Positions 35,552 to 43,275 of a DNA stretch of 64,000 nucleotides are shown here, piece after piece (within the stretch, counting starts at the first letter, position 1; every line of letters starts with the position of its first letter). The DNA is taken from NCBI GenBank assembly GCA_019695295.1, contig JAIBAH010000013.1, forward strand, positions 1 to 64,000. Direction: 5' to 3'. Below the pieces are notes generated by a model. It ran no database searches. It saw only the letters and a program-made list of their open reading frames with translations, and had not been told where the DNA came from. Source of the DNA: Bacteroidia bacterium (GTDB lineage: Bacteria; Bacteroidota; Bacteroidia; J057). The position numbers were made by a program, and so were the translations under genes.

Positions 35552-36501
35552 ATTTGTTTGAGTATTTCATTGAGTACGGGCAAAGTATTATCCATAATTC
35601 TCTCCTCAATACGGGAAGTATCAGCCGGTACAAACTTTTCTCCGGTAATTTGTTCATACAATTCTATGTACCTTTTTGAGGTAAGTTCCAGCATTTCATC
35701 CGGCATAATTGGCATTTTCTGTCCTTCCAGCCCCTGAAACCCGTTTTCTATCAACCATTTACGCACAAATTCCTTGGAAAGTTGTTTTTGCTCCTCTCCT
35801 TTGAGTTGTCTTTCGTCATAGCCATCGGCATAAAAATAGCGGGAAGAATCCGGAGTATGAATTTCGTCAATCACAAAGATATTTCCATTATGATACCCGA
35901 ATTCATATTTTGTATCCACGAGAATCAATCCTCTTTCGGCGGCCATTTCTGTTCCTTTTTTAAAAAGGTTCATGGCATCATATTTCATTTGTCCGAATTC
36001 ATCCGGGTCAATAATCTGAGATTTGAGAATTTCTTTTTCGGAGATGTCCTCATCGTGCCCGATCATGGATTTTGTAGTAGGAGTAATGATGGGTTCAGGC
36101 AATCTGTCATTTTCCTTCAGCCCGTCCGGTAATTCCACCCCACAAATTTCTCTTTTTCCGGAATTGTAAACGCGCCAGGCATGTCCTGCAAGATAGCCCC
36201 GGACTACCATTTCTATCGGGAAAGCTTTACATTTCAGCCCTATCGTAACATTAGGATCAGGGATAGCCACCACATGCGTAGGGACAATCGTATCCACCGC
36301 CTGAAAAAAATGTGCTGCCGTCTGATTTAAGACCTGTCCTTTGTGCGGAATTACACGCGGCAAAATGTGGTCAAATGCAGAAATACGATCAGTGGCAACA
36401 ATAACGAGCAATGTTTCATTGATGTTGTAAACATCCCTTACTTTACCGTTATACCTCGATATTTGATTCGGGAATTGAAAATGTGTTTCTGAAAGGGGCA
36501 T
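35548..36501 (-). CDS. purC: SAICAR synthetase (purine biosynthesis)
   Basis: The 317-residue enzyme joins CAIR and aspartate, using ATP, in de novo purine synthesis. Visible motifs are GKVRDVY, TDRISAFDHILP, IPHKGQVLNQ, EMVVRGYLAGHAWR, LVDTKYEFG and IDEIHTPDSSRY. I start at 36501 (MPLSETHFQF) rather than 36603, because a TATCTTTG -7 element at 36518-36525 lies inside the longer frame and the shorter product has the family length. It overlaps deoC by 4 bp. Confidence 0.95.
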   Translation of the reverse strand: MPLSETHFQFPNQISRYNGKVRDVYNINETLLVIVATDRISAFDHILPRVIPHKGQVLNQTAAHFFQAVDTIVPTHVVAIPDPNVTIGLKCKAFPIEMVVRGYLAGHAWRVYNSGKREICGVELPDGLKENDRLPEPIITPTTKSMIGHDEDISEKEILKSQIIDPDEFGQMKYDAMNLFKKGTEMAAERGLILVDTKYEFGYHNGNIFVIDEIHTPDSSRYFYADGYDERQLKGEEQKQLSKEFVRKWLIENGFQGLEGQKMPIMPDEMLELTSKRYIELYEQITGEKFVPADTSRIEERIMDNTLPVLNEILKQI

Positions 36502-36517
36502 AATATAAAATTTTCGG

Positions 36518-36525
36518 CAAAGATA
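36518..36525 (-). promoter_or_regulatory. Candidate -7 element TATCTTTG (purC-deoC)
   Basis: This exact TAnnTTTG match lies 17 bp before the purC ATG and supports that start. Confidence 0.6.
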
Positions 36526-36636
36526 GTAAAACCTCTGCCGAAAAGAAAATTTACAATTAACCGATTGCAATAATATTTTTTTATTGAACGCTAAGTCCGG
36601 CACATTTCGGTAGCCCTGATAAAAAAGGTCCGGTTT

Positions 36637-37356
36637 TCAGGGTTTGTGGCAGCAGGACGTTTTTACTTTACCGGAGTCTTCCGAAAACTGAGGACTAAGG
36701 TAAGGAATTCCCAGGTTTAAGCCTCTGAGAATCAACAGAACAGCCATTGTCCCGATGAAGAGTGGTACTGCTTTCTGAAATTTCTGACGAAAAGGAAAGG
36801 AAAGTCTCTGCCCTAAAACGCCCAGAAGAAACATCATGGGAAAAGTTCCGGCCCCAAAAATCATCATAAACAAAGCTCCTTTCAGCATATCACCGGTGGC
36901 AACCGCCCCTGCAAGTGCTACATACACAAGACCACAGGGCAAAAACCCATTAAAAATCCCTACCATAAAGGAGGCGCGAAAGGTATTTTTGCGCAGCACT
37001 TCCCCTATTCGGACCTGAACCGGGTGTACAATCAGCGTATAGATTTTTTGTAAAGGCGAAAACCGTTTACTCAGTGCAGGAAAAAGCAGGCCGGCAAGTA
37101 ACAGCAATCCCAGACCTACAGATAATCCCTGCTGAAATCCGGCGAGCGAAAATATTTTTCCGATGCTTCCAAATATAATCCCTAGAAATCCGTAAGTGAT
37201 GATTCTGCCTGAATTATAAAAAACACTTTTCAGGATATTTCTGCTACTGCTGTTGACGGGGACAGAAAGCGTCAGCGCAATCGGCCCGCACATACCGAGA
37301 CAGTGCAGGCTTCCCATAAAGCCCATCATTACAGCAGAAATAATGAGTGTTTGCAT
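36637..37356 (-). CDS. SafE/TauE-like membrane protein of cbb3 locus
   Basis: The 239-residue inner-membrane protein (start MQTLIISAVM) has about six hydrophobic helices. It carries HCLGMCGP near residue 19, FLPCGLVYVALAGA near 140 and a CCHKP tail. This matches the DsbD_2/SafE family often placed after ccoG-ccoH in Bacteroidota and thought to take part in copper handling or oxidase assembly. The Cys/His/Met motifs fit copper binding. The gene ends the cbb3 operon, 11 bp after ccoH. The longer start at 37425 would overlap ccoH. Confidence 0.83.
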   Translation of the reverse strand: MQTLIISAVMMGFMGSLHCLGMCGPIALTLSVPVNSSSRNILKSVFYNSGRIITYGFLGIIFGSIGKIFSLAGFQQGLSVGLGLLLLAGLLFPALSKRFSPLQKIYTLIVHPVQVRIGEVLRKNTFRASFMVGIFNGFLPCGLVYVALAGAVATGDMLKGALFMMIFGAGTFPMMFLLGVLGQRLSFPFRQKFQKAVPLFIGTMAVLLILRGLNLGIPYLSPQFSEDSGKVKTSCCHKP

Positions 37357-37367
37357 GAGATGTTTAT

Positions 37368-37802
37368 TTACAGGGAAACCGTTACGTCTTTTTCGATAAA
37401 ATACGCTTTGCCCGAGTCTTCCCAATCTAATTTTACTTTATAGTAGCCTTTATTCAAAGCGCCCTGAGCAAATTCCAGCACGCTATTCTGAATCAGTGAT
37501 TTTTCGTATTTCCGGTCATTTCTGGCATTGGAAGGGCTGTAAAAATGGACATTCATTTTAGCCGTTTTGAGAGAATCCGGAAACTGTATTTTCACGATGC
37601 CATTTTCCTGGCTTACCACTATCTGGCTTTCGTAAGGAAAAGCGTTTTTTGTCGCATCAATCGTTTGCTGATATTGCAACTCCTTGACATAATAATCCGG
37701 CGTAACCAAATCAAACTCGGTTTGCATTGCCATATAACCCAGTCCAAGAATGAATACCACAAAACTCAGATACAGAAACAGAATAAATTTTCCGTAGTTC
37801 AT
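37368..37802 (-). CDS. ccoH: FixH/CcoH-like oxidase assembly protein
   Basis: This 144-residue protein has one N-terminal membrane helix (about 7-27) and a periplasmic domain. It contains VTPDYYVKELQYQQTIDATKNA, the FixH signature, and the beta-rich FYSPSNARND and YYKVKLDWEDSGKAYF. FixH/CcoH supports maturation of the cbb3 oxidase. I start at MNYGK (37802). It lies 70 bp after ccoG. Confidence 0.87.
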   Translation of the reverse strand: MNYGKFILFLYLSFVVFILGLGYMAMQTEFDLVTPDYYVKELQYQQTIDATKNAFPYESQIVVSQENGIVKIQFPDSLKTAKMNVHFYSPSNARNDRKYEKSLIQNSVLEFAQGALNKGYYKVKLDWEDSGKAYFIEKDVTVSL

Positions 37803-37872
37803 ATTTTTACAATATTGAAGATAAATAATCAACCAAAATCAAAGGAGAGATGTTTTCTCCGCTTTATTAATA

Positions 37873-39276
37873 TTATCCGACAGGCCCGAGAAAAGTAGTT
37901 TTAAGCGTTTTTATTTTTTCATTTCCATGATACAGCCCGATTTTAATATCGGTTTTTCTTTTCTGAACCTTTTTCTTATCCAGTACAACGAAAAAAGTAG
38001 TTTCTGCAAACCCTTCTTTCTTGATAGTAAGTCCTTTTTGTCCAATAAAACGAAGCTCAGCATCAATCCCTTCTATTTTTAAGTTCAGGGGCATATCATG
38101 ATAGGTTTTGTTGACCAGCTTGAGGGTATAAAGATTGCTGATACTATCCGATCCTATTTCCTGGTACAACATCCCTTTAGCGCGCATAATCGTTGAGTCA
38201 ATGTCCGTTCTTGTGAAGAGTAATACTCCCAACACTCCAATCAATGCAACGAGTACTACGCCATAAGCCTTATTCCGGGTAGTTACAGCAAAGGGTTTAC
38301 CGGAAGCGATACTATTTTCAGAAGCATAGCGAATCAGCCCTTTGGGTTTCTGAATCTTATCCATGACATTATCACAGGCGTCAATACAGGCCGTACAATT
38401 CGTACACTCCAACTGTGTTCCATTACGGATATCAATACCGGTAGGGCATACATTTACACACAGATTGCAATCAATACAATCCCCCAGCAGCCTTTCTTCT
38501 GACTTACGGAGGACACCCCGTGGCTCACCCCTTTTGTAATCATAGGCCACCATATAGGAGTCTTTATCCAGCAAAACGCCCTGCAATCTTCCGTAGGGGC
38601 ACACTACTGTACAAGCCTGTTCTCTGAACCATGAAAAAAGGAAGAAGAAAAAAGCCGAGAAAAGCAACATCATTGTCAGACCAAAAACGTGTTGTGAAAC
38701 CGGCTCCGTAATAATTTTGAACAAATCATCCACCCCGATGATATAGGCAAGCAATGCATTTCCCACCATAAATGAGATTCCATAAAAAATCAGGTATTTC
38801 AAACCCTTTTTCCGGATTTTCTCTGCATTCCACGGGGCTTTATTGAGGGCTTTCTGCTTGGGAGCATCTCCTTCTATCCAGAATTCGATTCTTCTGAAAA
38901 TCATCTCCATAAATATGGTCTGCGGACATACCCATCCGCAAAAAAGCCTTCCGAATGCGACAGTAAATACAATTACAAAAACCATCGTTGTAATCATTCC
39001 CAACCCAAAAAACAGTACATCCTGTGGCCAGAAAATAAATCCAAAAAGGATAAACCGCCTTTCCGGGATATTGAATAAAAACAACGGATGTCCATCTACT
39101 TTAATAAAGGGGACGATGAACAATATCAGCACATACACTACTGTCAGAATGCTGCGCATATCATAATACCTGCCTTCCGGTTTATGTGCATATATCCAGG
39201 AGCGTTTTCCTTCTTTGTCTATCGTAGAGACTCTGTCCCTGAAAGATTCCCCTTTATCATATTTCCGCTCTGCCAT
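37873..39276 (-). CDS. ccoG: Cytochrome cbb3 accessory ferredoxin-like protein
   Basis: The 467-residue FixG/CcoG protein has five or so membrane helices and two 4Fe-4S motifs in CIDCNLCVNVCPTGIDIR and CTNCTACIDACDNVMDKI (about residues 260-300). Upstream are the quinol-oxidase-like FCGWVCPQTIFMEM and VCPYGRLQGVL. The C-terminal IgG-like FixG domain (about 375-467) is periplasmic. CcoG reduces Cu(II) for insertion into the oxidase in studied bacteria. A hairpin separates it from ccoP. Confidence 0.94.
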   Translation of the reverse strand: MAERKYDKGESFRDRVSTIDKEGKRSWIYAHKPEGRYYDMRSILTVVYVLILFIVPFIKVDGHPLFLFNIPERRFILFGFIFWPQDVLFFGLGMITTMVFVIVFTVAFGRLFCGWVCPQTIFMEMIFRRIEFWIEGDAPKQKALNKAPWNAEKIRKKGLKYLIFYGISFMVGNALLAYIIGVDDLFKIITEPVSQHVFGLTMMLLFSAFFFFLFSWFREQACTVVCPYGRLQGVLLDKDSYMVAYDYKRGEPRGVLRKSEERLLGDCIDCNLCVNVCPTGIDIRNGTQLECTNCTACIDACDNVMDKIQKPKGLIRYASENSIASGKPFAVTTRNKAYGVVLVALIGVLGVLLFTRTDIDSTIMRAKGMLYQEIGSDSISNLYTLKLVNKTYHDMPLNLKIEGIDAELRFIGQKGLTIKKEGFAETTFFVVLDKKKVQKRKTDIKIGLYHGNEKIKTLKTTFLGPVG

Positions 39277-39312
39277 AATTACAAACTGAGTTTCAAAAAG
39301 TGAATGATAATA

Positions 39313-39343
39313 GAAGAGTCAGATTGTTTTTATCTGACTCTTC
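39313..39343 (-). terminator. Hairpin between ccoP and ccoG
   Basis: GAAGAGTCAGA pairs perfectly with TCTGACTCTTC around a 9-nt loop. It lies 11 bp past the ccoP stop. The T run after it on the minus strand is weak, so it may be a partial terminator or an mRNA-stabilising hairpin within the operon. Confidence 0.55.
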
Positions 39344-39353
39344 CGGAAAACAA

Positions 39354-40529
39354 TTATTTTTTTATGGTTTTGGTAGTGTCAGCTACTACTTTTGCCGTAT
39401 CTGCGGGAACTGCTTCTTCTTTATACAAAGCCCCTTGTGGTTCCTTTGCTTTAGGAGGATTTGTTCCTTTCAGTGACTTAATATAGCCAACCAACTGCGC
39501 AATTTGTTTTGGATTGAAGTTATCTTTCCAGGGTACCATCCCTTTTTCAGGCACCCCGTATTTGATGGTTTTGAAAACATCCTTTACTCCTCCTCCATGA
39601 ATCCAGTATTCATCTGTAAAGTTAGGGCCTACCCCCCCTTCCCCCAGTGTACCATGACAGGTAACGCAGTTAATGCTATAAAGAGATTTACCGGTAGATA
39701 TATCGGTAGCATCTGTAAGCAACTCTACATTATTTTCATCAATTGCTTTGGTATTTCCGCCGGATATCTTTTTCAGGTACTCTGTTTTAGCGATTTCGGC
39801 TTCATTGACGGCAATTTTGTATTCCTCAGCAGGGAGTGGGGCAGTATGAGCAATGTGATACCCCCAAAGATAAATTCCGGCAAAAAGAATTGTTGCATAA
39901 AATCCGTAAACCCACCAGGGCGGAAGACTGTTGTCCAATTCACGGATTCCGTCATAAACATGGTCAAACTGAATTTTATCTTCTTCTTCAATTGCTTTGG
40001 CTTTATTGAATCTTTCCCACCATGACAGGCGAATTTCTCCTTTTTCCGCTGCTTTTCTTCTTTCCAGTGCGCTCAGCCTTGATACAAAAGTACCGGCGAT
40101 AGCAAGAATCAGCAGAATTTCTACCAGAATTACCAGAAACAAGGTCCAGTAGGCCACATCAAAAACTCCCACATTTCCGCTTATAATATTCGTGACCGCT
40201 CCGCCTGCAACTGCGGTTGAGTCTGCGGGATTCTGAGCCGAAGCCACTCCCATACTTAACAGACCCAGCATAAAAAAGACAACAAGAGATTTGGCTGAGG
40301 ATGAATTTCCGGATTTTGCTTCTTTAAAAAAATCAGGAAGCGTATTCATCAGTACAACAAGGGCAATAATGACAAACAGCAAGACAATGGCCACAACTCC
40401 CATGATAAAAATCAGAGAAGGAGCAGTTATATCCTTTGCAGGCGTTGTATATGTCTGAGCGTAGGCACTTCCCGCAGCAATCGTGGGGAGTAAAAGTGCC
40501 ATTGCTTTTTTATATTGAAATGATTTCAT
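39354..40529 (-). CDS. ccoP: cbb3 oxidase subunit III (mono-haem CcoP)
   Basis: The 391-residue protein begins with a long hydrophobic region: two signal-like stretches (SAYAQ near 25, MGVASAQ near 100) around membrane helices. A CcoP_N domain follows (about 190-250: WWERFNKAK, DHVYDGIRELDNSLPPWW, YGFYATILFAGIY). One cytochrome c domain has CVTCHGTLGEGGVGPNFTDEYW near 285. Proteobacterial CcoP has two haem motifs; only one is seen here. The extended N-terminus is shared by other Bacteroidota as far as I recall. It takes electrons to the CcoNO core. Confidence 0.92.
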   Translation of the reverse strand: MKSFQYKKAMALLLPTIAAGSAYAQTYTTPAKDITAPSLIFIMGVVAIVLLFVIIALVVLMNTLPDFFKEAKSGNSSSAKSLVVFFMLGLLSMGVASAQNPADSTAVAGGAVTNIISGNVGVFDVAYWTLFLVILVEILLILAIAGTFVSRLSALERRKAAEKGEIRLSWWERFNKAKAIEEEDKIQFDHVYDGIRELDNSLPPWWVYGFYATILFAGIYLWGYHIAHTAPLPAEEYKIAVNEAEIAKTEYLKKISGGNTKAIDENNVELLTDATDISTGKSLYSINCVTCHGTLGEGGVGPNFTDEYWIHGGGVKDVFKTIKYGVPEKGMVPWKDNFNPKQIAQLVGYIKSLKGTNPPKAKEPQGALYKEEAVPADTAKVVADTTKTIKK

Positions 40530-40567
40530 GATTTATTGAAAAATTTAAGATTTCTGTTTAGTTAAAA

Positions 40568-40741
40568 TCAAGCGATTGTTCCGTCTTCCATGGGAAGGTG
40601 TTCGACTTCGGTAATGGTTTTTTTATCCAGCTTATATACCCAAATCAGCATAATGATGAAAAAGGGGACAAAAATTGCCAGAGAAATCAACGGATAAATG
40701 CTTACTCCTGTTATTGCTTTCAGATAATTAACGAACTTCAT
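40568..40741 (-). CDS. ccoQ: cbb3 oxidase small subunit CcoQ
   Basis: This 57-residue frame lies between ccoNO and ccoP. It reads MKFVNYLKAITGVSIYPL, then a single helix ending FIIMLIWVYKLDKK, then a polar tail ending MEDGTIA. The membrane helix followed by the tail around YKLDKK is the usual CcoQ layout. It starts 11 bp after the ccoNO stop and ends 38 bp before ccoP. CcoQ stabilises the complex. Confidence 0.85.
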   Translation of the reverse strand: MKFVNYLKAITGVSIYPLISLAIFVPFFIIMLIWVYKLDKKTITEVEHLPMEDGTIA

Positions 40742-40752
40742 ACCTCTGTCAA

Positions 40753-42936
40753 TTAAGGATTGGATGCAGTAGGTTTCTGTGCTTTAATATCTTTACCCAA
40801 ACGTTGCAGGTATGCAATCAAGGCTACAATTTCCCTTTCCTTAGGAGTGGTAATTTTGTCTTTTTTGAGGCTCTCCGTGATTTGTTGTGCCTGCGCATCA
40901 AGGTCGTTGTTTGCCTGCTGATCATATCCTTCCGGATAAGGTACGCCCAGAGTTTGCATTGCTCTGATCATTCCTGCTGTCTTGGATTTATCTATATCAT
41001 CATCCAGCAACCAGGGATAAGTAGGCATAATTGAACCGGGTGCCATGGAGGAAGGCTCCAGCATATGGTTGTAATGCCATGAGTCAGGATATTTTCCACC
41101 TACTCTTGCGAGGTCCGGACCGGTACGCTTTGACCCCCACTGAAATGGATGGTCGTACACAAACTCTCCTGCTTTGGAGTATTCACCGTATCTTGCCACC
41201 TCATCCCTGAAAGGACGAATCATCTGAGAGTGACAAACATAACATCCTTCTCTGAGATAAATATCACGTCCGTGCAACTCCAGCGGAGTATAAGGTTTCA
41301 CACTTTCGATAGTAGGGACGTTTGATTTGACGAGGAAAGTAGGAATTAACTCAATGGCCCCACCTATTGCTACCATAACAAGGCTGAATACCAGCATCTG
41401 AACAGGTCTTCTTTCAATCCAGCGGTGCCAGTGCTCTCCTGTATGTCCATCTGCTGTAGTGGATAAAGGTAAAGATTCTGCTGCTTCATTTGCAAGAAAA
41501 TCTCCGCTCCTGACTGTCATCATCAGATTATAGATTAACAATATGATACCCGCCACAAACATCAGTCCTCCAAGGCTTCTGACCATATACATTGGGACAA
41601 TGTGAGTTACTGTTTCGAGAAACTGATATTGTAACTGTCCTTCAGGGGTAAACTGCTTCCACATCATACTTTGAGTCCATCCAGCCCAGTACATAGGAAC
41701 TGCATAGAACAAAATTCCCAGTGTACCAATCCAGAAATGAACATTTGCAAGCGTTTCTGAATAGAGTTTTGTACGGAATATTCTTGGAATCAGCCAGTAT
41801 AAAATTCCAAAGGTAAGAAATCCGTTCCACCCTAAAGCCCCTACGTGAACGTGTGCAATCGTCCAGTCTGAATAGTGACTGATGGCATTGATATTTTTCA
41901 GGGAAAGCATAGGGCCTTCAAAGGTTGCCATACCATAAGCAGTAATCGCAACCACCATAAATTTCAGCACTGAATTTTCCCGGACTTTGTCCCATGCTCC
42001 TCTCAGCGTAAACAATCCGTTAATCATCCCTCCCCAGGAAGGCGCAATGAGCATTACAGAGAATACTGTACCTAAAGACTGAGCCCAGTCAGGTAAAGCT
42101 GTATATAAAAGATGGTGAGGTCCTGCCCAGATATAGATAAAAATCAACGCCCAAAAGTGAATGATAGACAGGCGATAAGAATAAACCGGTCTGTCAGCTG
42201 CTTTAGGAAGGAAATAATACATGATTCCAAGATAAGGAGTTGTAAGGAAGAATGCTACCGCATTATGACCATACCACCACTGAACCAGTGCATCCTGAAC
42301 CCCGGCATACCATGAATAACTTTTGAATAAACTTACGGGTATCTCAATAGAGTTAACGATATGAAGCATCGCAACGGTAATCCATGTAGCAATATAAAAC
42401 CAGATTGCCACATAAAGATGACGCTCTCTGCGTTTAAGGATTGTCCCCATCATGTTTACTCCAAATACCACCCAAATCAAGGTAATGGCAATATCAATAG
42501 GCCACTCCAGCTCTGCGTATTCTTTCGAAGTGGTAATCCCCATAAATAAGGTAAGAGCTGCTGCAACAATAATCAACTGCCAGCCCCAGAAGTGAATTTT
42601 ACTGAGTAAATCACTAAACATCCGGGCTTTACAAAGACGCTGTAAGGAATAATAAACTCCCATAAAAATCCCGTTACCTACAAATGCAAAAATCACGGCA
42701 TTCGTATGAACCGGGCGAAGCCTCCCGAATGTAATGGGTGCAAACCCAAAATTAAGCGCAGGGAAGGCCAGTTCCAGTGCAATCCATAATCCCGCAAGCA
42801 TTCCGATTAAGCCCCAGAATACTGAAGCATAGGCAAATAGCTTGACCGTCTGATTATCATAATAGAATCTTTCCATCTGCCCGCCTCCTCCTCCGGAGCC
42901 GTGCAGGTCAGTGTGTCTGTTTAAGGTCATATTCAT
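40753..42936 (-). CDS. ccoNO: Fused cbb3 oxidase subunits I and II (CcoN-CcoO)
   Basis: The 727-residue fusion joins the haem-copper subunit I (about 1-490) to the mono-haem subunit II (about 500-727). Subunit I has the expected helices with haem and copper histidines, for example WWYGHNAVAF, GPHHLLYTALPDW and SHYSDWTIAHVHVGALGWNG. Subunit II has the haem site REGCYVCHSQMIRPF near residue 565 and GPDLARVGGKYPDSWHYNHM. It reduces O2 to water with high affinity at the inner membrane and pumps protons. N-O fusions are known in Bacteroidota. Confidence 0.96.
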   Translation of the reverse strand: MNMTLNRHTDLHGSGGGGGQMERFYYDNQTVKLFAYASVFWGLIGMLAGLWIALELAFPALNFGFAPITFGRLRPVHTNAVIFAFVGNGIFMGVYYSLQRLCKARMFSDLLSKIHFWGWQLIIVAAALTLFMGITTSKEYAELEWPIDIAITLIWVVFGVNMMGTILKRRERHLYVAIWFYIATWITVAMLHIVNSIEIPVSLFKSYSWYAGVQDALVQWWYGHNAVAFFLTTPYLGIMYYFLPKAADRPVYSYRLSIIHFWALIFIYIWAGPHHLLYTALPDWAQSLGTVFSVMLIAPSWGGMINGLFTLRGAWDKVRENSVLKFMVVAITAYGMATFEGPMLSLKNINAISHYSDWTIAHVHVGALGWNGFLTFGILYWLIPRIFRTKLYSETLANVHFWIGTLGILFYAVPMYWAGWTQSMMWKQFTPEGQLQYQFLETVTHIVPMYMVRSLGGLMFVAGIILLIYNLMMTVRSGDFLANEAAESLPLSTTADGHTGEHWHRWIERRPVQMLVFSLVMVAIGGAIELIPTFLVKSNVPTIESVKPYTPLELHGRDIYLREGCYVCHSQMIRPFRDEVARYGEYSKAGEFVYDHPFQWGSKRTGPDLARVGGKYPDSWHYNHMLEPSSMAPGSIMPTYPWLLDDDIDKSKTAGMIRAMQTLGVPYPEGYDQQANNDLDAQAQQITESLKKDKITTPKEREIVALIAYLQRLGKDIKAQKPTASNP

Positions 42937-42968
42937 TTATAAACTATTAAAAGATTTAACAATATTTT

Positions 42969-43199
42969 TTAGAATTTTTGAGTGCTCCCTACTCCGTCAG
43001 GATGAATTTCTCCTGACGGGGGAGTCGCTAAATGGTTATTGGGTTTACCCTTTTGAGCTACATCATTTTCAAACAGGATTCTGACTGCAGGTGAATAATC
43101 ATCATCAAACTGTCCTGTCTTTACGCTCCACAAGTATGCTCCCAGAAAAAATCCGGCTACACTTAAACTCGCGGCCAATAAAATAATAATAACGCTCAT
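42969..43199 (-). CDS. ccoS: cbb3 oxidase maturation protein CcoS
   Basis: The 76-residue protein has one N-terminal helix (about 3-23) with SLSVAGFFLGAYLWSVKTGQFDDDYSPAVRIL, the CcoS signature. CcoS is needed for cofactor insertion into CcoN. It is the first gene of the structural operon, 32 bp ahead of ccoNO, and has the clearest regulatory region of the window. Confidence 0.92.
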   Translation of the reverse strand: MSVIIILLAASLSVAGFFLGAYLWSVKTGQFDDDYSPAVRILFENDVAQKGKPNNHLATPPSGEIHPDGVGSTQKF

Positions 43200-43232
43200 G
43201 GTTTTTTTTGATTAACTTTTACAATTACGGCA

Positions 43233-43240
43233 CAAAAATA
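43233..43240 (-). promoter_or_regulatory. -7 element of the ccoS-ccoNOQP promoter
   Basis: TATTTTTG on the minus strand is an exact TAnnTTTG match 33 bp before ccoS. Its centre is 33 bp from the nearest TGA-N6-TCA site, which would put that site near -40, the class II activator position. Confidence 0.65.
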
Positions 43241-43263
43241 TAGGGCATTTTTTATATATTTCC

Positions 43264-43275
43264 TGATATAGGTCA
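43264..43275 (-). promoter_or_regulatory. FNR/CRP-type site 1 upstream of ccoS
   Basis: TGACCTATATCA on the minus strand is a TGA-N6-TCA site. It overlaps the ccoI stop codon. The likely activator is the FNR-like regulator encoded at 46369-47076. Confidence 0.62.

Noticed and set aside
36502-36603. N-terminal extension of purC
   Set aside because: It contains an exact -7 promoter element just before the family-typical start, so it is probably untranslated.
40753-42936. CcoN-CcoO fusion as a novelty
   Set aside because: Such fusions are already known in Bacteroidota oxidases.
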